A DNA stretch of 48,226 nucleotides. Source: Lapidilactobacillus gannanensis. Lineage in GTDB: Bacteria; Bacillota; Bacilli; Lactobacillales; Lactobacillaceae. The position numbers were made by a program, and so were the translations under genes. The notes beneath the pieces are model-generated. The model was given only the letters and a program-made list of their open reading frames with translations, made no database searches and had not been told where the DNA came from. The DNA lies in NCBI RefSeq assembly GCF_003946675.1, contig NZ_RHOT01000016.1:1-48226 (forward strand), given 5' to 3'. Below are positions 1-7,444 of this stretch, piece by piece; within the stretch, counting starts at the first letter, position 1, and each line of letters opens with the position of its first letter.

Positions 1-8
1 GAAAATAC

Positions 9-53
9 AAAATACCCATCAAACGCGTGATGCATGTGTTTGATGGGTATTTT
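9..53. terminator. Bidirectional rho-independent terminator
   Basis: A 16-bp perfect stem (arms 9-24 and 38-53) has A-rich and T-rich outer ends, so it can terminate in both directions. It probably closes a gene lying left of the window. No T-run longer than TTTT follows. Confidence 0.75.
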
Positions 54-130
54 GCATATCTTTGTGAATAAATCAGGTTACGAACTGTTCTTGCTCAAGC
101 AAAGTATTTTTTTAGATAAGAGATGAAGAA

Positions 131-1003
131 ATGACAACAATTTATCAAGATCAATTATTTGAAGGTGAACGGTCCCTGTTTGGCGTTCATGATGCTCAGA
201 TTAGTCGGACAACTTTTGGTTCAGGTGAATCACCATTAAAAGAAAGTCGTCAAATTGATTTGAAACAATCGATTTTTAAGTGGAAATACCCACTTTGGTA
301 TAGTCAACATGTCCGGGTTGATCAAACAATCTTTGAGACAATGGCGCGCTCGGGTATTTAGTATACGCACGATTTGACGATGACAAATAGTACAATTCAG
401 GCGCCCAAACAATTTCGTCGTAGTTCTGCGCTTGATTTAAATCATGTTTATTTTGCTGATGCTGAGAAAACGATGTGGCATTGTCAGCAAATCAAGTTAA
501 CTGATGTTCAAGTTCACGGTGATTACTTTGGCATGGATAGTCAGAATATTGTCGCTGACCATTTAACGGTCGTTGGCAATTATGTATTTGATGGTGCCAA
601 AAATGTTGAAGTGCATCATTCAACTTTTCTGGCAAAGGACGCTTTCTGGAATTGTGAGAATGTGACTATTTATGATTCCACAATCAATGGTGAATACTTA
701 GGTTGGAATACCAAGAATCTTACTTTGATCAACTGTACAATTGAAAGTAATCAAGGTTTATGTTATATCGACCATTTAGTAATGAAGCATTGTCGCCTGC
801 TGCAAACTGACTTAGCTTTCGAGTATTGTTCAGCAATTGATGCTGAGATTTGTTCGGAAATTACTAGTGTTAAGAATCCGATTAGTGGGGTCATTCGCGC
901 TGAAAAAATTGGCAATTTAATCCTTGACCCGGAAAAAATTGATCCGAAGCAAACTAAAATTATTTTAACAGCTGGTCAAACTACGGAGGTAAGAGCGTCA
1001 TGA
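131..1003 (+). pseudogene. DUF3737 family beta-helix protein, interrupted by one in-frame TAG
   Basis: One reading frame runs from ATG 131 to TGA 1003 with a single TAG at 359-361. The parts before and after it are in the same frame and together give about 290 residues, the usual size of DUF3737 proteins. The translation is rich in short repeats of the type 'N(V/L)TIYDSTINGEYLGWNTKN', typical of the right-handed parallel beta-helix (pectate-lyase/pentapeptide-like) fold of this family. The stop sits in a segment reading MARSGI-stop-YTHDLTM. Related sequences, as I recall them, have Trp here, so a TGG to TAG change is the simplest cause. The 3' end overlaps the aminotransferase start by 4 nt (ATGA), so the two were translationally coupled. 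Internal restart at ATG 380 is possible but would lose the first third of the helix. The family's function is unknown. Confidence 0.8.
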
Positions 1004-2148
1004 TCAAAACCGAATATGATTTCACAACCATGCCACACCGGCGGCAAACTGACTCAATCAAGTGGCATGTTCAACCAAATGAATTGCCGATGTGGATTGC
1101 TGATATGGACTTTCAGACCGCACCAGAAATTAAGGCGGCGCTGGCAGCCAAAGTCCAAACGGGAATCTTTGGTTATGAGGAACCGCATGATGACTATGAT
1201 CAAGCAGTGATTGATTGGTATCAGCAAGAACATCAAGCAACGGCCCAACCAGAATGGTTGATTTTTGCGACGGGGGTAGTGCCGGCTTTATCGGCGAGTG
1301 TCCGGCGGCTTAGTCATGTTGGTGATAATGTCTTGGTTCAAGCACCAGTTTATAATATTTTTTACAATTCTATTATTAATAATGGTCGCCATATCTTGTC
1401 TAGTGATTTGAGGTATTGTGAGGGCCATTATCAGATTGATTTTACAGATTTAGCAGCAAAATTAGCTGACCCTTTAACGACTTTGATGATTTTATGTAAT
1501 CCCCACAATCCGATTGGAAAAGTTTGGACGGAAGCTGAACTATTGAAAATTCGAGCCTTATGTGCGCAGTATCAGGTAATTTTGATCAGTGATGAGATTC
1601 ATGGAGATTTAGTGCTAACTGGGGCTGACTATCGGCCGATGTTTGCTTTACCTGATGCTGAGGCTTACCAAACTGTTTCTTTAGTGTCGCCAAGTAAAAC
1701 TTTCAATGTGGCCGCCTTACATGCTGCAACGGCGGTTGTTCCTAATACAGCTTTACGTGCCCAAGTTAGGCGCGGCTTAAATACTGATGAAGTAGCTGAG
1801 CCTAATTTATTAGCAATTCCGGGTACCATTGCCGCTTATACGCAAGGCCGTGCTTGGCTAGCAGCTTTGGAAGACCAATTACGACAAAATTATCAACAAG
1901 TCGCTAGCTTTATTGCCACTAATTTGCCGGAAATCAAATTAGTAGCAAGCCAGGCTACCTATTTGGTTTGGTTGGACTGTTCGGCATTGAAGTTACCAGC
2001 TAATGAACTGGCCAGTCAGCTACGCGCAGAAACCGGGCTGATTCTGTCAGCAGGGAGTATTTATGGTGGCAATGGCGATCATTTCTTACGCATGAATATT
2101 GCCTGTCCCGCTAGTATGGTTCATGATGGTTTACAAAGATTACAGTAA
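1000..2148 (+). CDS. MalY/PatB-type PLP-dependent aminotransferase / C-S lyase
   Basis: A 382-residue class I/II fold-type I PLP enzyme. The N-terminus (MPHRRQTDSIKWH, then LPMWIADMDF) is the MalY/PatB signature. CNPHNPIGKVW, SDEIHGDLV and SPSKTFN supply the PLP site, with the Schiff-base lysine at K233. Family members cleave C-S bonds of cystathionine/cystine or act as aminotransferases, making homocysteine, pyruvate and ammonia in the cytosol. The start overlaps the DUF3737 stop (ATGA), and DUF3737 next to a patB-like gene may have been an operon. A terminator lies 175 bp downstream. The class is clear from the motifs. The exact substrate (cystathionine beta-lyase versus aminotransferase) cannot be told from sequence. 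Confidence 0.9.
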   Translation: MIKTEYDFTTMPHRRQTDSIKWHVQPNELPMWIADMDFQTAPEIKAALAAKVQTGIFGYEEPHDDYDQAVIDWYQQEHQATAQPEWLIFATGVVPALSASVRRLSHVGDNVLVQAPVYNIFYNSIINNGRHILSSDLRYCEGHYQIDFTDLAAKLADPLTTLMILCNPHNPIGKVWTEAELLKIRALCAQYQVILISDEIHGDLVLTGADYRPMFALPDAEAYQTVSLVSPSKTFNVAALHAATAVVPNTALRAQVRRGLNTDEVAEPNLLAIPGTIAAYTQGRAWLAALEDQLRQNYQQVASFIATNLPEIKLVASQATYLVWLDCSALKLPANELASQLRAETGLILSAGSIYGGNGDHFLRMNIACPASMVHDGLQRLQ

Positions 2149-2195
2149 GGAATTATGGCATTAAATAACTGAATTAATTTAACTAAAAAAACTAA

Positions 2196-2264
2196 CAACG
2201 GCTGACTGACAAATCAGTATCAACCTGCGACAATCTGTAAAAGTAGCTAGTCAGCCAGCTGTTG
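2196..2264. repeat. Imperfect inverted repeat in 3' intergenic region
   Basis: CAAC + GGCTGACT (2196-2207) can pair with AGTCAGCC + GTTG (2249-2264) around a ~40-nt loop, with a 4-nt bulge. It lies between the aminotransferase stop and the following bidirectional terminator. No T-run follows, so it is not itself a classical terminator. No second copy was noticed in the window. Confidence 0.4.
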
Positions 2265-2322
2265 AATGATAATAATGAGTTAATTCATCTTGAACAAGAC
2301 TTATTTTATTAGAAAACATTAA

Positions 2323-2357
2323 AAAATCAACTCGAAAATTACTTTCGAGTTGATTTT
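2323..2357. terminator. Bidirectional terminator between convergent genes
   Basis: A perfect 15-bp stem (2323-2337 with 2343-2357), A-rich on the left and T-rich on the right, is shared by the + strand aminotransferase gene and the - strand small gene. The stop codon of the latter overlaps its right arm. Confidence 0.85.
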
Positions 2358-2580
2358 AGTTTGTCGAACTGTTTACACTAGAACTATCATTTGAATGTTG
2401 CGCTGGCTTTGTCGTTGGTGCAATCGTGGCATTCGATTTTTTCGGATATTGGTGATAATATGCCTTATAGTGAGCTTGGACCTGCTCAAGGTGTTGAGGA
2501 TTTTCACGGACATGGGCCATCATCTTGGCAAAGTCAAAATCTTGTGCTGTGGTTGGTTTTTTTCGTTTAAATGAAAACAA
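2356..2580 (-). CDS. Small hypothetical protein (74 aa)
   Basis: A short basic/hydrophilic protein (MFSFKRKKPTTAQDFDFAKM...). It has an amphipathic middle rich in His, Gln and Tyr and a low-complexity Ser/Thr/Asn tail. A GTG three codons further upstream (2589) overlaps the Shine-Dalgarno AAGAGGTGAG. I therefore prefer the TTG at 2580, which sits 8 nt after GAGG. No domain, signal peptide or membrane segment is visible. It is divergent from ybaK with 66 bp between the starts. Function not recognised. It is likely real because of the strong RBS and its own terminator. Confidence 0.6.
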   Translation of the reverse strand: MFSFKRKKPTTAQDFDFAKMMAHVRENPQHLEQVQAHYKAYYHQYPKKSNATIAPTTKPAQHSNDSSSVNSSTN

Positions 2581-2646
2581 GTTGCTCACCTCTTGTTCAT
2601 TATTATAGTGAGCAGTTACAAAAAATGCTAGAATTAAGGTGCTAAA

Positions 2647-3126
2647 ATGTCAAAACGTAAAACTAAATTAAATAAAACTTTGGTGGAAAAAATACTTGAT
2701 CAAGCAAAGATTCCTTACGAATCATTAGTTTTTAAATTAGGTGAACAACAGGGAACTGATGCGGAGTATCATCGGGTTTACAAGACACTGGTTCTTCACG
2801 GTGACAAGACGGGACCTTTAGTTGGTGTTATTCCAATTGATCAGCATTTAGACGAGCGTAAATTAGCTCAAGCTTCTGGTAATAAGCGAGTGCGGATGCT
2901 GCCACTCAAAGAACTTGAAAAAACTACCGGCTACGTCCATGGGGCGAATACGCCAGTAGGTATTCACGAACGTCATGATTTTCCGATTTATTTCGACCAA
3001 CAGGCAACACAGGAAGCTGATATTGCTGTTTCGGCTGGGAAATTAGGGCGCTCTATCAAAGTTGAGCCAACAGCATTAATTAAATTTGTTGACGGTCAGG
3101 TTGCTGACTTAGTAGTTGACCCATAA
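2647..3126 (+). CDS. ybaK: YbaK/EbsC-type Cys-tRNA(Pro) deacylase
   Basis: A 159-residue single-domain protein of the YbaK/aminoacyl-tRNA deacylase fold, full length for the family. Recognisable parts are N-terminal KTLVEKILDQAKIPYE, the central VYKTLVLHGDKTGPLVGVIP strand pair, LDERKLAQASGNKRVRML, the GYVHGANTPVGI turn and C-terminal SAGKLGRSIKVEP. Family members hydrolyse Cys mis-attached to tRNA(Pro), a trans-editing function in the cytosol. AAGGTG before the ATG serves as RBS. A DUF960-like gene follows 16 bp later, probably in the same transcript. Confidence 0.9.
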   Translation: MSKRKTKLNKTLVEKILDQAKIPYESLVFKLGEQQGTDAEYHRVYKTLVLHGDKTGPLVGVIPIDQHLDERKLAQASGNKRVRMLPLKELEKTTGYVHGANTPVGIHERHDFPIYFDQQATQEADIAVSAGKLGRSIKVEPTALIKFVDGQVADLVVDP

Positions 3127-3142
3127 AGAAAGGGTGTTAACC

Positions 3143-3454
3143 ATGTTAAAAAATTCAGATCAACGTTTTGCTACGATTGCTGTGGCCTCAAAACTACCTG
3201 ACGCTTTGATTGACCGTTTTTGGTCGATCATTGACCAAAATTTACAAGGTGTCTTTCCATTGGAGAATGTGTTGACTTTTGATTTAGATCCTAATGATGC
3301 GGGAATGGTTGAAATCACATTTAGCATGGAAAAGTTAGCAACCAAAATTAGCTTTGATACGCCGATTCCATATGATGACAGTTACCCTACCACGGTGCTG
3401 GCCTATGATGACGGCCGCAGCCAAACAATTCTGTTGCCTTCTGACGTGGAATAA
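3143..3454 (+). CDS. DUF960-like small protein
   Basis: The start is set at ATG 3143 because AGAAAGGG lies 8 nt upstream; the in-frame ATG at 3116 lacks an RBS and overlaps ybaK. The 103-residue acidic protein has the pattern RFATIAVASKLPDALIDRFWSI near the N-terminus, then alternating beta-strands. This resembles DUF960 proteins (RYxTRGVxxxIP...LWxxI). No catalytic residues are evident and no function is established for the family. The gene is co-directional with ybaK. Assignment rests on pattern memory only; it could also be a lineage-specific protein. Confidence 0.6.
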   Translation: MLKNSDQRFATIAVASKLPDALIDRFWSIIDQNLQGVFPLENVLTFDLDPNDAGMVEITFSMEKLATKISFDTPIPYDDSYPTTVLAYDDGRSQTILLPSDVE

Positions 3455-3544
3455 AGTCAATGATTGCTAATGGCTAAGTGACCATCGCTGGCAACTAAAA
3501 AGCTAAGTGCGATAATTTTGAAAACTAAATTGAGTCTTCTAACT

Positions 3545-3589
3545 GCCTGTGTGGCTATCGCGCTAATCATGCGCGAAGGTCATACAGGC
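3545..3589. terminator. Hairpin, probable weak terminator after ybaK/DUF960
   Basis: Two stacked stems: GCCTGTGTG (3545-3553) with CATACAGGC (3581-3589), and TCGCGC (3558-3563) with GCGCGA (3571-3576). Only TATTTT follows, so termination may be partial. It separates ybaK/DUF960 from the sigma module. Confidence 0.5.
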
Positions 3590-3639
3590 TATTTTGGCGG
3601 GCATTGCCATGTTTATTGACAATTCTTTTAGCAAAAAGA

Positions 3640-3665
3640 GTCAAGTTTTATTAATTGCTGGCGTA
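3640..3665 (+). promoter_or_regulatory. Putative ECF-type promoter of sigma module copy 1 (GTCA-N18-CGTA)
   Basis: GTCA at 3640-3643 and CGTA at 3662-3665 are separated by 18 nt and lie 34 nt before the GTG start. The second, paralogous module has the same two tetramers at the same spacing in the same position. CGTA is the -10 core of several Bacillus ECF sigma regulons (e.g. SigW), which supports but does not prove an ECF promoter. A TTGACA at 3616 has no partner -10 at 16-18 bp. Confidence 0.5.
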
Positions 3666-3699
3666 GTATGTTATGTAAGAGCAATAAAGGGGTGATCAA

Positions 3700-4227
3700 G
3701 TGGATAATGAAGAGTTGCTCGCACAATTACGCGCCCATGATGAGGCGGGGCTTGATGCATTAATTGACCAGTATGGTGATTTAATTCGACAAGTAATTTG
3801 GCGTTATCTTCGTGGTGGTTACGAGCGCGGTTACACACAGGATATTGAAAATCGTTGCTATTATAAAATCTGGGCAAAAATTGACACTTATGATTCAAAC
3901 AAGGGGAATTTTGAGGCGTGGATAGGTACCATCGCTAAAAATCAGGCCCTAGATTATAAGAAAGGTTTAAAGGGAACCTTTCAAGATTTGGATTTAGCTG
4001 CCGATTACCTAGCCGCTGACGAGCCAGAACCGGAAATTGATTGGCAGCCGTATTTGCAACAATTGACTGGCCAACAGCTGACTGTCTTTAAATTTTTTTT
4101 CGTAGAGGGGCTGTATCCAATGGAAATCGCTCAGCAATTAAAAATGAAACCAACGGCGGTTTATAAAAATTTGTCCCTCGCCCGACAGAAAATCCAGAAA
4201 GGTGGTCAACAAGCATGGCAATCCTAA
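3700..4227 (+). CDS. ECF-like RNA polymerase sigma-70 family factor (module copy 1)
   Basis: A 175-residue two-domain sigma factor. Region 2 spans about residues 19-88 (ALIDQYGDLIRQVIW, DIENRCYYKIW, FEAWIGTIAKNQALDY). Region 4 spans about 121-168, with a helix-turn-helix at YPMEIAQQLKMKPTAVYKNL. The linker is acidic. There is no region 1 or 3, as in ECF or SigH-like factors. Start GTG 3700 follows AAGGGGTG with good spacing. The 3' end overlaps the next gene by 13 nt, so sigma and PH protein are translationally coupled. The promoter motif GTCA-N18-CGTA shared with copy 2 suggests autoregulation. No classical zinc-binding anti-sigma gene is nearby, so the PH protein is the obvious partner candidate. 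Target genes are unknown. Confidence 0.85.
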   Translation: MDNEELLAQLRAHDEAGLDALIDQYGDLIRQVIWRYLRGGYERGYTQDIENRCYYKIWAKIDTYDSNKGNFEAWIGTIAKNQALDYKKGLKGTFQDLDLAADYLAADEPEPEIDWQPYLQQLTGQQLTVFKFFFVEGLYPMEIAQQLKMKPTAVYKNLSLARQKIQKGGQQAWQS

Positions 4228-4979
4228 CGAATCCTTTTATCAACATGATTAATTCATATAATGGTCTACCAGAAAAACCGGCGCCAGCCTATCTTTCTGA
4301 TGAATTAAAACAATTGTTTCGCAAACGAGAAGTTGCGCTCTACATTTCGATGCGCCAAGTATTGGATCAAGTGACGCAACTATTGGCCGATGACGAGAAA
4401 ATCATAAATATGTTGCCAATGACCGACGAAGCGAATAGTGGTTACGCGACCGATGGCATTATGGGCATGTATGCCCCCGATAGTGAAGCAACAAAGCAAT
4501 ATCGTGACGCCCAATCAAGTTTGCGCGGTAACCGCCTGATGATCTTTACCAATCGCCGGATTATTTTCTTTATCGTGATTGAGTTTATGGATGATCCTAA
4601 ACAGTATTTTTCATATTCATATGAAAGTATCAAAAGTATTAAACTTAAGAGCAAATATTTTCGTTCGGCTGATTTAGAACATATTGGCAAGACGCACACT
4701 TATGGGTCTTATACTTTGGACTTTGAAACCACTGACCGTCACATTTTTACTGAGTTTTTGACCAAAGAAAACGGGGAATTATTCAAGCAAAACTTGTTGA
4801 CGATTCCAGGGATGCAACACATTGAAGTAGGTAATAAGGCTAGCCGAGTTAATCGCTTAGATTATATTTTTAGTAATTTCTCGTTCTCATTCAAAGTCTT
4901 CCTGTGGGTTGGTTTTGGGATTACGGCTTGGTGTTTTATTGCTGCAGTTGCCACCTGGATCATGACTCTGCTACACTGA
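4215..4979 (+). CDS. PH-like (YokE/bPH-type) domain protein with C-terminal membrane anchor, sigma partner 1
   Basis: A 254-residue protein. The N-terminal ~55 residues are polar and helical. A PH/GRAM-like beta domain spans about 57-195, with the typical core RGNRLMIFTNRRIIFF (104-119) and a later TLDFETTDRHIFTEFL. One strong transmembrane helix lies at about 226-250, with almost no outside tail. The bulk should face the cytosol. Start ATG 4215 overlaps the sigma gene by 13 nt and has AAAGGTGG upstream. This coupling and the conserved pairing in both modules suggest it senses membrane state or restrains the sigma factor. That role is inference, as no anti-sigma motif is visible. The PH call rests on the core motif. 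Confidence 0.7.
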   Translation: MAILTNPFINMINSYNGLPEKPAPAYLSDELKQLFRKREVALYISMRQVLDQVTQLLADDEKIINMLPMTDEANSGYATDGIMGMYAPDSEATKQYRDAQSSLRGNRLMIFTNRRIIFFIVIEFMDDPKQYFSYSYESIKSIKLKSKYFRSADLEHIGKTHTYGSYTLDFETTDRHIFTEFLTKENGELFKQNLLTIPGMQHIEVGNKASRVNRLDYIFSNFSFSFKVFLWVGFGITAWCFIAAVATWIMTLLH

Positions 4980-5004
4980 CTAAACTAAATCTATGGTCAA
5001 TCCG

Positions 5005-5300
5005 TTAAACAGAATTGGTTCTGACTCCATTCCGGGCTGCTTGTCGTGGAACGCTGCGGCCATCGATTGCAGCCTTTTTTCAAAAGTCTTCAATTCGAGG
5101 CTTATTGTAAGTGCTAAAGCACTAAACGTGTTCAGAGCAGCAAACGGCTATGATCAACTGAAATAATCACTCGATCTGGTTGCACCAGCTCAAGCAATCA
5201 TTTGCAGTTACTCTACGCCGAAAAATCGCTGTTCCTCACACTCTAACAATAATTTCGCGGCTGACGACAAGATCCCTCCATTTCGTCTGGAGTTGAGTTA
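5005..5300 (+). repeat. Structured intergenic repeat, subtype I, copy R1 (with internal insertion)
   Basis: Shares with other copies the left block (AAACAGAATTGGTTCTGAC, CCGGGCTGCTTGTCGTGGAA), the central hairpin AGTGC-TAAA-GCACT, and the right block (GCGGCTGACGACAAG, CCTCCATTTCGTCTGGAG). The outer arms CTTGTCGT and ACGACAAG pair. Relative to R2 it carries about 115 extra bases (roughly 5130-5245) between the central hairpin and the right block. No coding sequence is evident inside. It fills most of the 660-bp gap between the two sigma modules. Confidence 0.75.
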
Positions 5301-5393
5301 GATCTCATTATTGTATGTAATGATTGTGACAGAGTAGTGGGGCAAATCACAGCCATTAAGATTGAAGTTAAAATTGAATAGTTCAATAAAAAT

Positions 5394-5445
5394 AGTCTGT
5401 TTGACAGTTCCCGGTTCTTCTGGAGAATTTTCAAATAGACTTTTT
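5394..5445 (+). terminator. Probable rho-independent terminator
   Basis: AGTCTGTTTGA (5394-5404) pairs with TTCAAATAGACT (5430-5441), with one bulge, and is followed by TTTTT. It probably ends transcription from sigma module 1. A GTTTGACAGT core also occurs in the terminator after yqeY. Confidence 0.6.
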
Positions 5446-5566
5446 AATTTCTCATAATTGGGCTTTCCAAATAGTAATACTGATCTTAACTCGGCAGGGA
5501 CTTAAATTAAATCACATCTAATATTTTATTCAGGCTTTAATTTAAAATAACTATTTTTCATTTTCG

Positions 5567-5592
5567 GTCAGAAAATCTTTTTAAAAGTCGTA
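5567..5592 (+). promoter_or_regulatory. Putative ECF-type promoter of sigma module copy 2 (GTCA-N18-CGTA)
   Basis: GTCA at 5567-5570 and CGTA at 5589-5592 are 18 nt apart, exactly as upstream of copy 1. The start codon follows 47 nt later. The spacer sequences differ between copies, so the shared tetramers stand out. An in-frame ATG at 5592 overlaps the putative -10 and is therefore not the start. Confidence 0.5.
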
Positions 5593-5639
5593 TGATAGGT
5601 TGTAAGGACTTGAGCATAAAAACTTGGGAGGTGGCTGAA

Positions 5640-6184
5640 GTGACTGATGACGAATTAGTGGCGGCCTTGGCGCAGCATCAAGAAGCGGCCCTGACCGCGT
5701 TGATCGATCAATATGGTGACTTCATCCGGCAAGTGGTTTGGCACTATTTGCAGGGCGAATATATGCGGGGCTACACGTTGGATATTGAGAATCGTTCCTA
5801 TTATCAGATTTGGCAGAAAATTGCTTTGTATAATCCTAGCAAAGGCGCTTTTAAAAGCTGGTTGGGTACTGTCGTTAAAAATCAGACGCTAGACTACATA
5901 AGGGCTTGGCTGGCATTAAACAGGATGTGGCGATGCCGACGACGATGACTAGTGCCACTGAGGAGATGCCAACGGAAACCGACTGGGCGACTTTATTTAA
6001 GCCACTGAACGATCAAGAACGAACAATTTTTCAGTTGTATTTTGTTGAGGGTCAATTTCCGGCTGAAATTGCCAAACAATTACACATTAAGCCAGCCACG
6101 GTTTATAAGAATCTGTCCCGAGGCCGGTTGAAAATTCAAAAGGAGGCGCTGGAACATGGCAATCTTTACCAATCCCTTTATTGA
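5640..6184 (+). pseudogene. ECF-like sigma factor, module copy 2, frameshifted
   Basis: A paralogue of the sigma gene at 3700, starting at GTG 5640 behind GGGAGGTGG. Region 2 is intact (ALIDQYGDFIRQVVW, DIENRSYYQIW, FKSWLGTVVKNQTLDY). Right after LDY (near 5899-5902) the frame is lost; the first frame stops at 5948. The second half (LAGIKQDVAMP... to region 4: FPAEIAKQLHIKPATVYKNL) continues in the -1 frame to TGA 6184. A one-base deletion within TACATAAGGGC explains it: the paralogue reads LDYKKGL here. Without a ribosomal slip, the product would be region 2 alone. The short AAGGG run is not a classical slippery site, so I read it as decay. The end overlaps the intact partner by 29 nt. Confidence 0.85.
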
Positions 6185-6911
6185 AGTTGTCAATTCTTTC
6201 AATGGTTTACCAAACAAGCCAACGAATAGTCACTTATCGACGGAAATGCAGAAGCGTAAGCAACAACGAACTGTGGCCATGTATCTGACTATGCGCCATA
6301 TTCTTGATGAAGTCCAAAAACTGCTGCAACCTGACGAGAAAATTATTAATTTGTTGCCAATGACCAACGAAGAAAATAGTCAAATGGCCACCGGCGGCAT
6401 TATGGGCATGTATGCACCCCAAAGTGAAGAAACAAAACAGTATATTCACGACCAAACCAGTTTGCGGGGCAATCGGTTAATGGTTTTCACCAATCAGCGA
6501 ATCATTTTCTTTATCGTAATTGAATTTCTTGATAATCCTAAACAATTTTTCTCGTATAATTATGACCAATTACAAGCAGTTAAATTGGCTGAACGGAAGA
6601 TAAGTGTACCTGGCAATGAACATTTCTGGCAGCGGGACTATTTTACCTATTATTCTCTGGATTTTGAGACTGATGATAAACATGTCTTTACCGAGTTTTT
6701 AACGAATGAAAATGGGCAGTTATTCAAACGGAATTTATTGACGATTCCCGCGATGGCCCACGTTCAAATAAGTGACCACGTAGTTCGACCCAATAAATTT
6801 GATTATGTTTTTAGTAACGTATCTTTACAGTCAAAGATTTTATACGTTGGCTTGCCGCTCCTTCTCGCCATTACATTGATTTTGACATTAATAAGTGCTT
6901 TGTTTGAATAA
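6156..6911 (+). CDS. PH-like domain membrane-anchored protein, sigma partner 2
   Basis: 251 residues, aligning end to end with the protein at 4215: same N-terminus (MAIFTNPFIEVVNSFNGLP), same PH-like core (RGNRLMVFTNQRIIFF), same FTEFLTNENGQLFKRNLLTIP block and a single C-terminal transmembrane helix (about 226-249). Start ATG 6156 follows AAAGGAGG at good spacing, so it can be translated even though the upstream sigma gene is frameshifted. Retention of an intact partner next to a broken sigma factor suggests the PH protein has a job of its own, for example acting on the copy 1 sigma. No enzymatic residues are recognised. Confidence 0.7.
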   Translation: MAIFTNPFIEVVNSFNGLPNKPTNSHLSTEMQKRKQQRTVAMYLTMRHILDEVQKLLQPDEKIINLLPMTNEENSQMATGGIMGMYAPQSEETKQYIHDQTSLRGNRLMVFTNQRIIFFIVIEFLDNPKQFFSYNYDQLQAVKLAERKISVPGNEHFWQRDYFTYYSLDFETDDKHVFTEFLTNENGQLFKRNLLTIPAMAHVQISDHVVRPNKFDYVFSNVSLQSKILYVGLPLLLAITLILTLISALFE

Positions 6912-6958
6912 TGCCTTTTAAGGCTAAACGTGATATGATTCGTTTGGAGATGGCATTA

Positions 6959-7444
6959 ATGGCAAATTTACAAGCAGTTTTAGCAACTGATTTACCAGCA
7001 GTTCAGCAAATGTATCGCCTTGCTTTTGCCGACCTGTATCAACGGTATCATGATGACCAAACGGATCCATATTATGAGACGTTGGCGACGTTGACCTGGA
7101 AATGGCAACAACCTGATCGTCATTATTATTTTTATGTGGTCGATCAGCAGCGAGTGGGAATGATTTGTGTTCATGATGATTCTCAGCAGGCTACAACAAA
7201 ACGAATTTCACCGTTGTTGATTCTGCCAAGCTTTCAAGGCAACGGTTATGCCTTAACAATGTTGCAGGCCGTTCAGGTGCAATATTCTGGAGCGACTTGT
7301 TGGCAGGTAGATACGATTGCGCAAGAGTCAAAATTAATGCAGTTTTATCGGCGCGCCGGCTTTCAAGCAACGAGCCAACATGCCGAGTTACAACCGGGGA
7401 TGACGATTGTTTATTTCGAGAAAAATAGGAGTGAGGCTGGATGA
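6959..7444 (+). CDS. GNAT family N-acetyltransferase
   Basis: About 161 residues with the GNAT fold. It opens with NLQAVLATDLPAVQQMYRLAF, has a central beta-hairpin (YYFYVVDQQRVGMICVHD), the acetyl-CoA motif A strand-loop (ISPLLILPSFQGNGYALTML) and a C-terminal FYRRAGFQ. It should transfer an acetyl group from acetyl-CoA to an unknown amine in the cytosol. I place the start at ATG 6959, 9 nt after GGAG. In-frame ATGs at 6911, 6935 and 6950 are possible but lack an RBS. It follows PH copy 2 and overlaps the next gene by 4 nt, so all three may be cotranscribed. Confidence 0.85.
   Translation: MANLQAVLATDLPAVQQMYRLAFADLYQRYHDDQTDPYYETLATLTWKWQQPDRHYYFYVVDQQRVGMICVHDDSQQATTKRISPLLILPSFQGNGYALTMLQAVQVQYSGATCWQVDTIAQESKLMQFYRRAGFQATSQHAELQPGMTIVYFEKNRSEAG

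Noticed and set aside
3616..3621. TTGACA as -35 for sigma module 1
   Set aside because: No -10-like hexamer at 16-18 bp; the GTCA/CGTA pair shared with copy 2 is better supported.
5243..5434. 63-codon - strand frame between sigma modules
   Set aside because: Covers the right part of R1 and a terminator arm; no RBS and no similarity.
5890..5910. Programmed -1 or +1 frameshift in sigma copy 2
   Set aside because: No slippery heptamer plus downstream stimulatory hairpin is evident, and copy 1 encodes the same protein without a shift.
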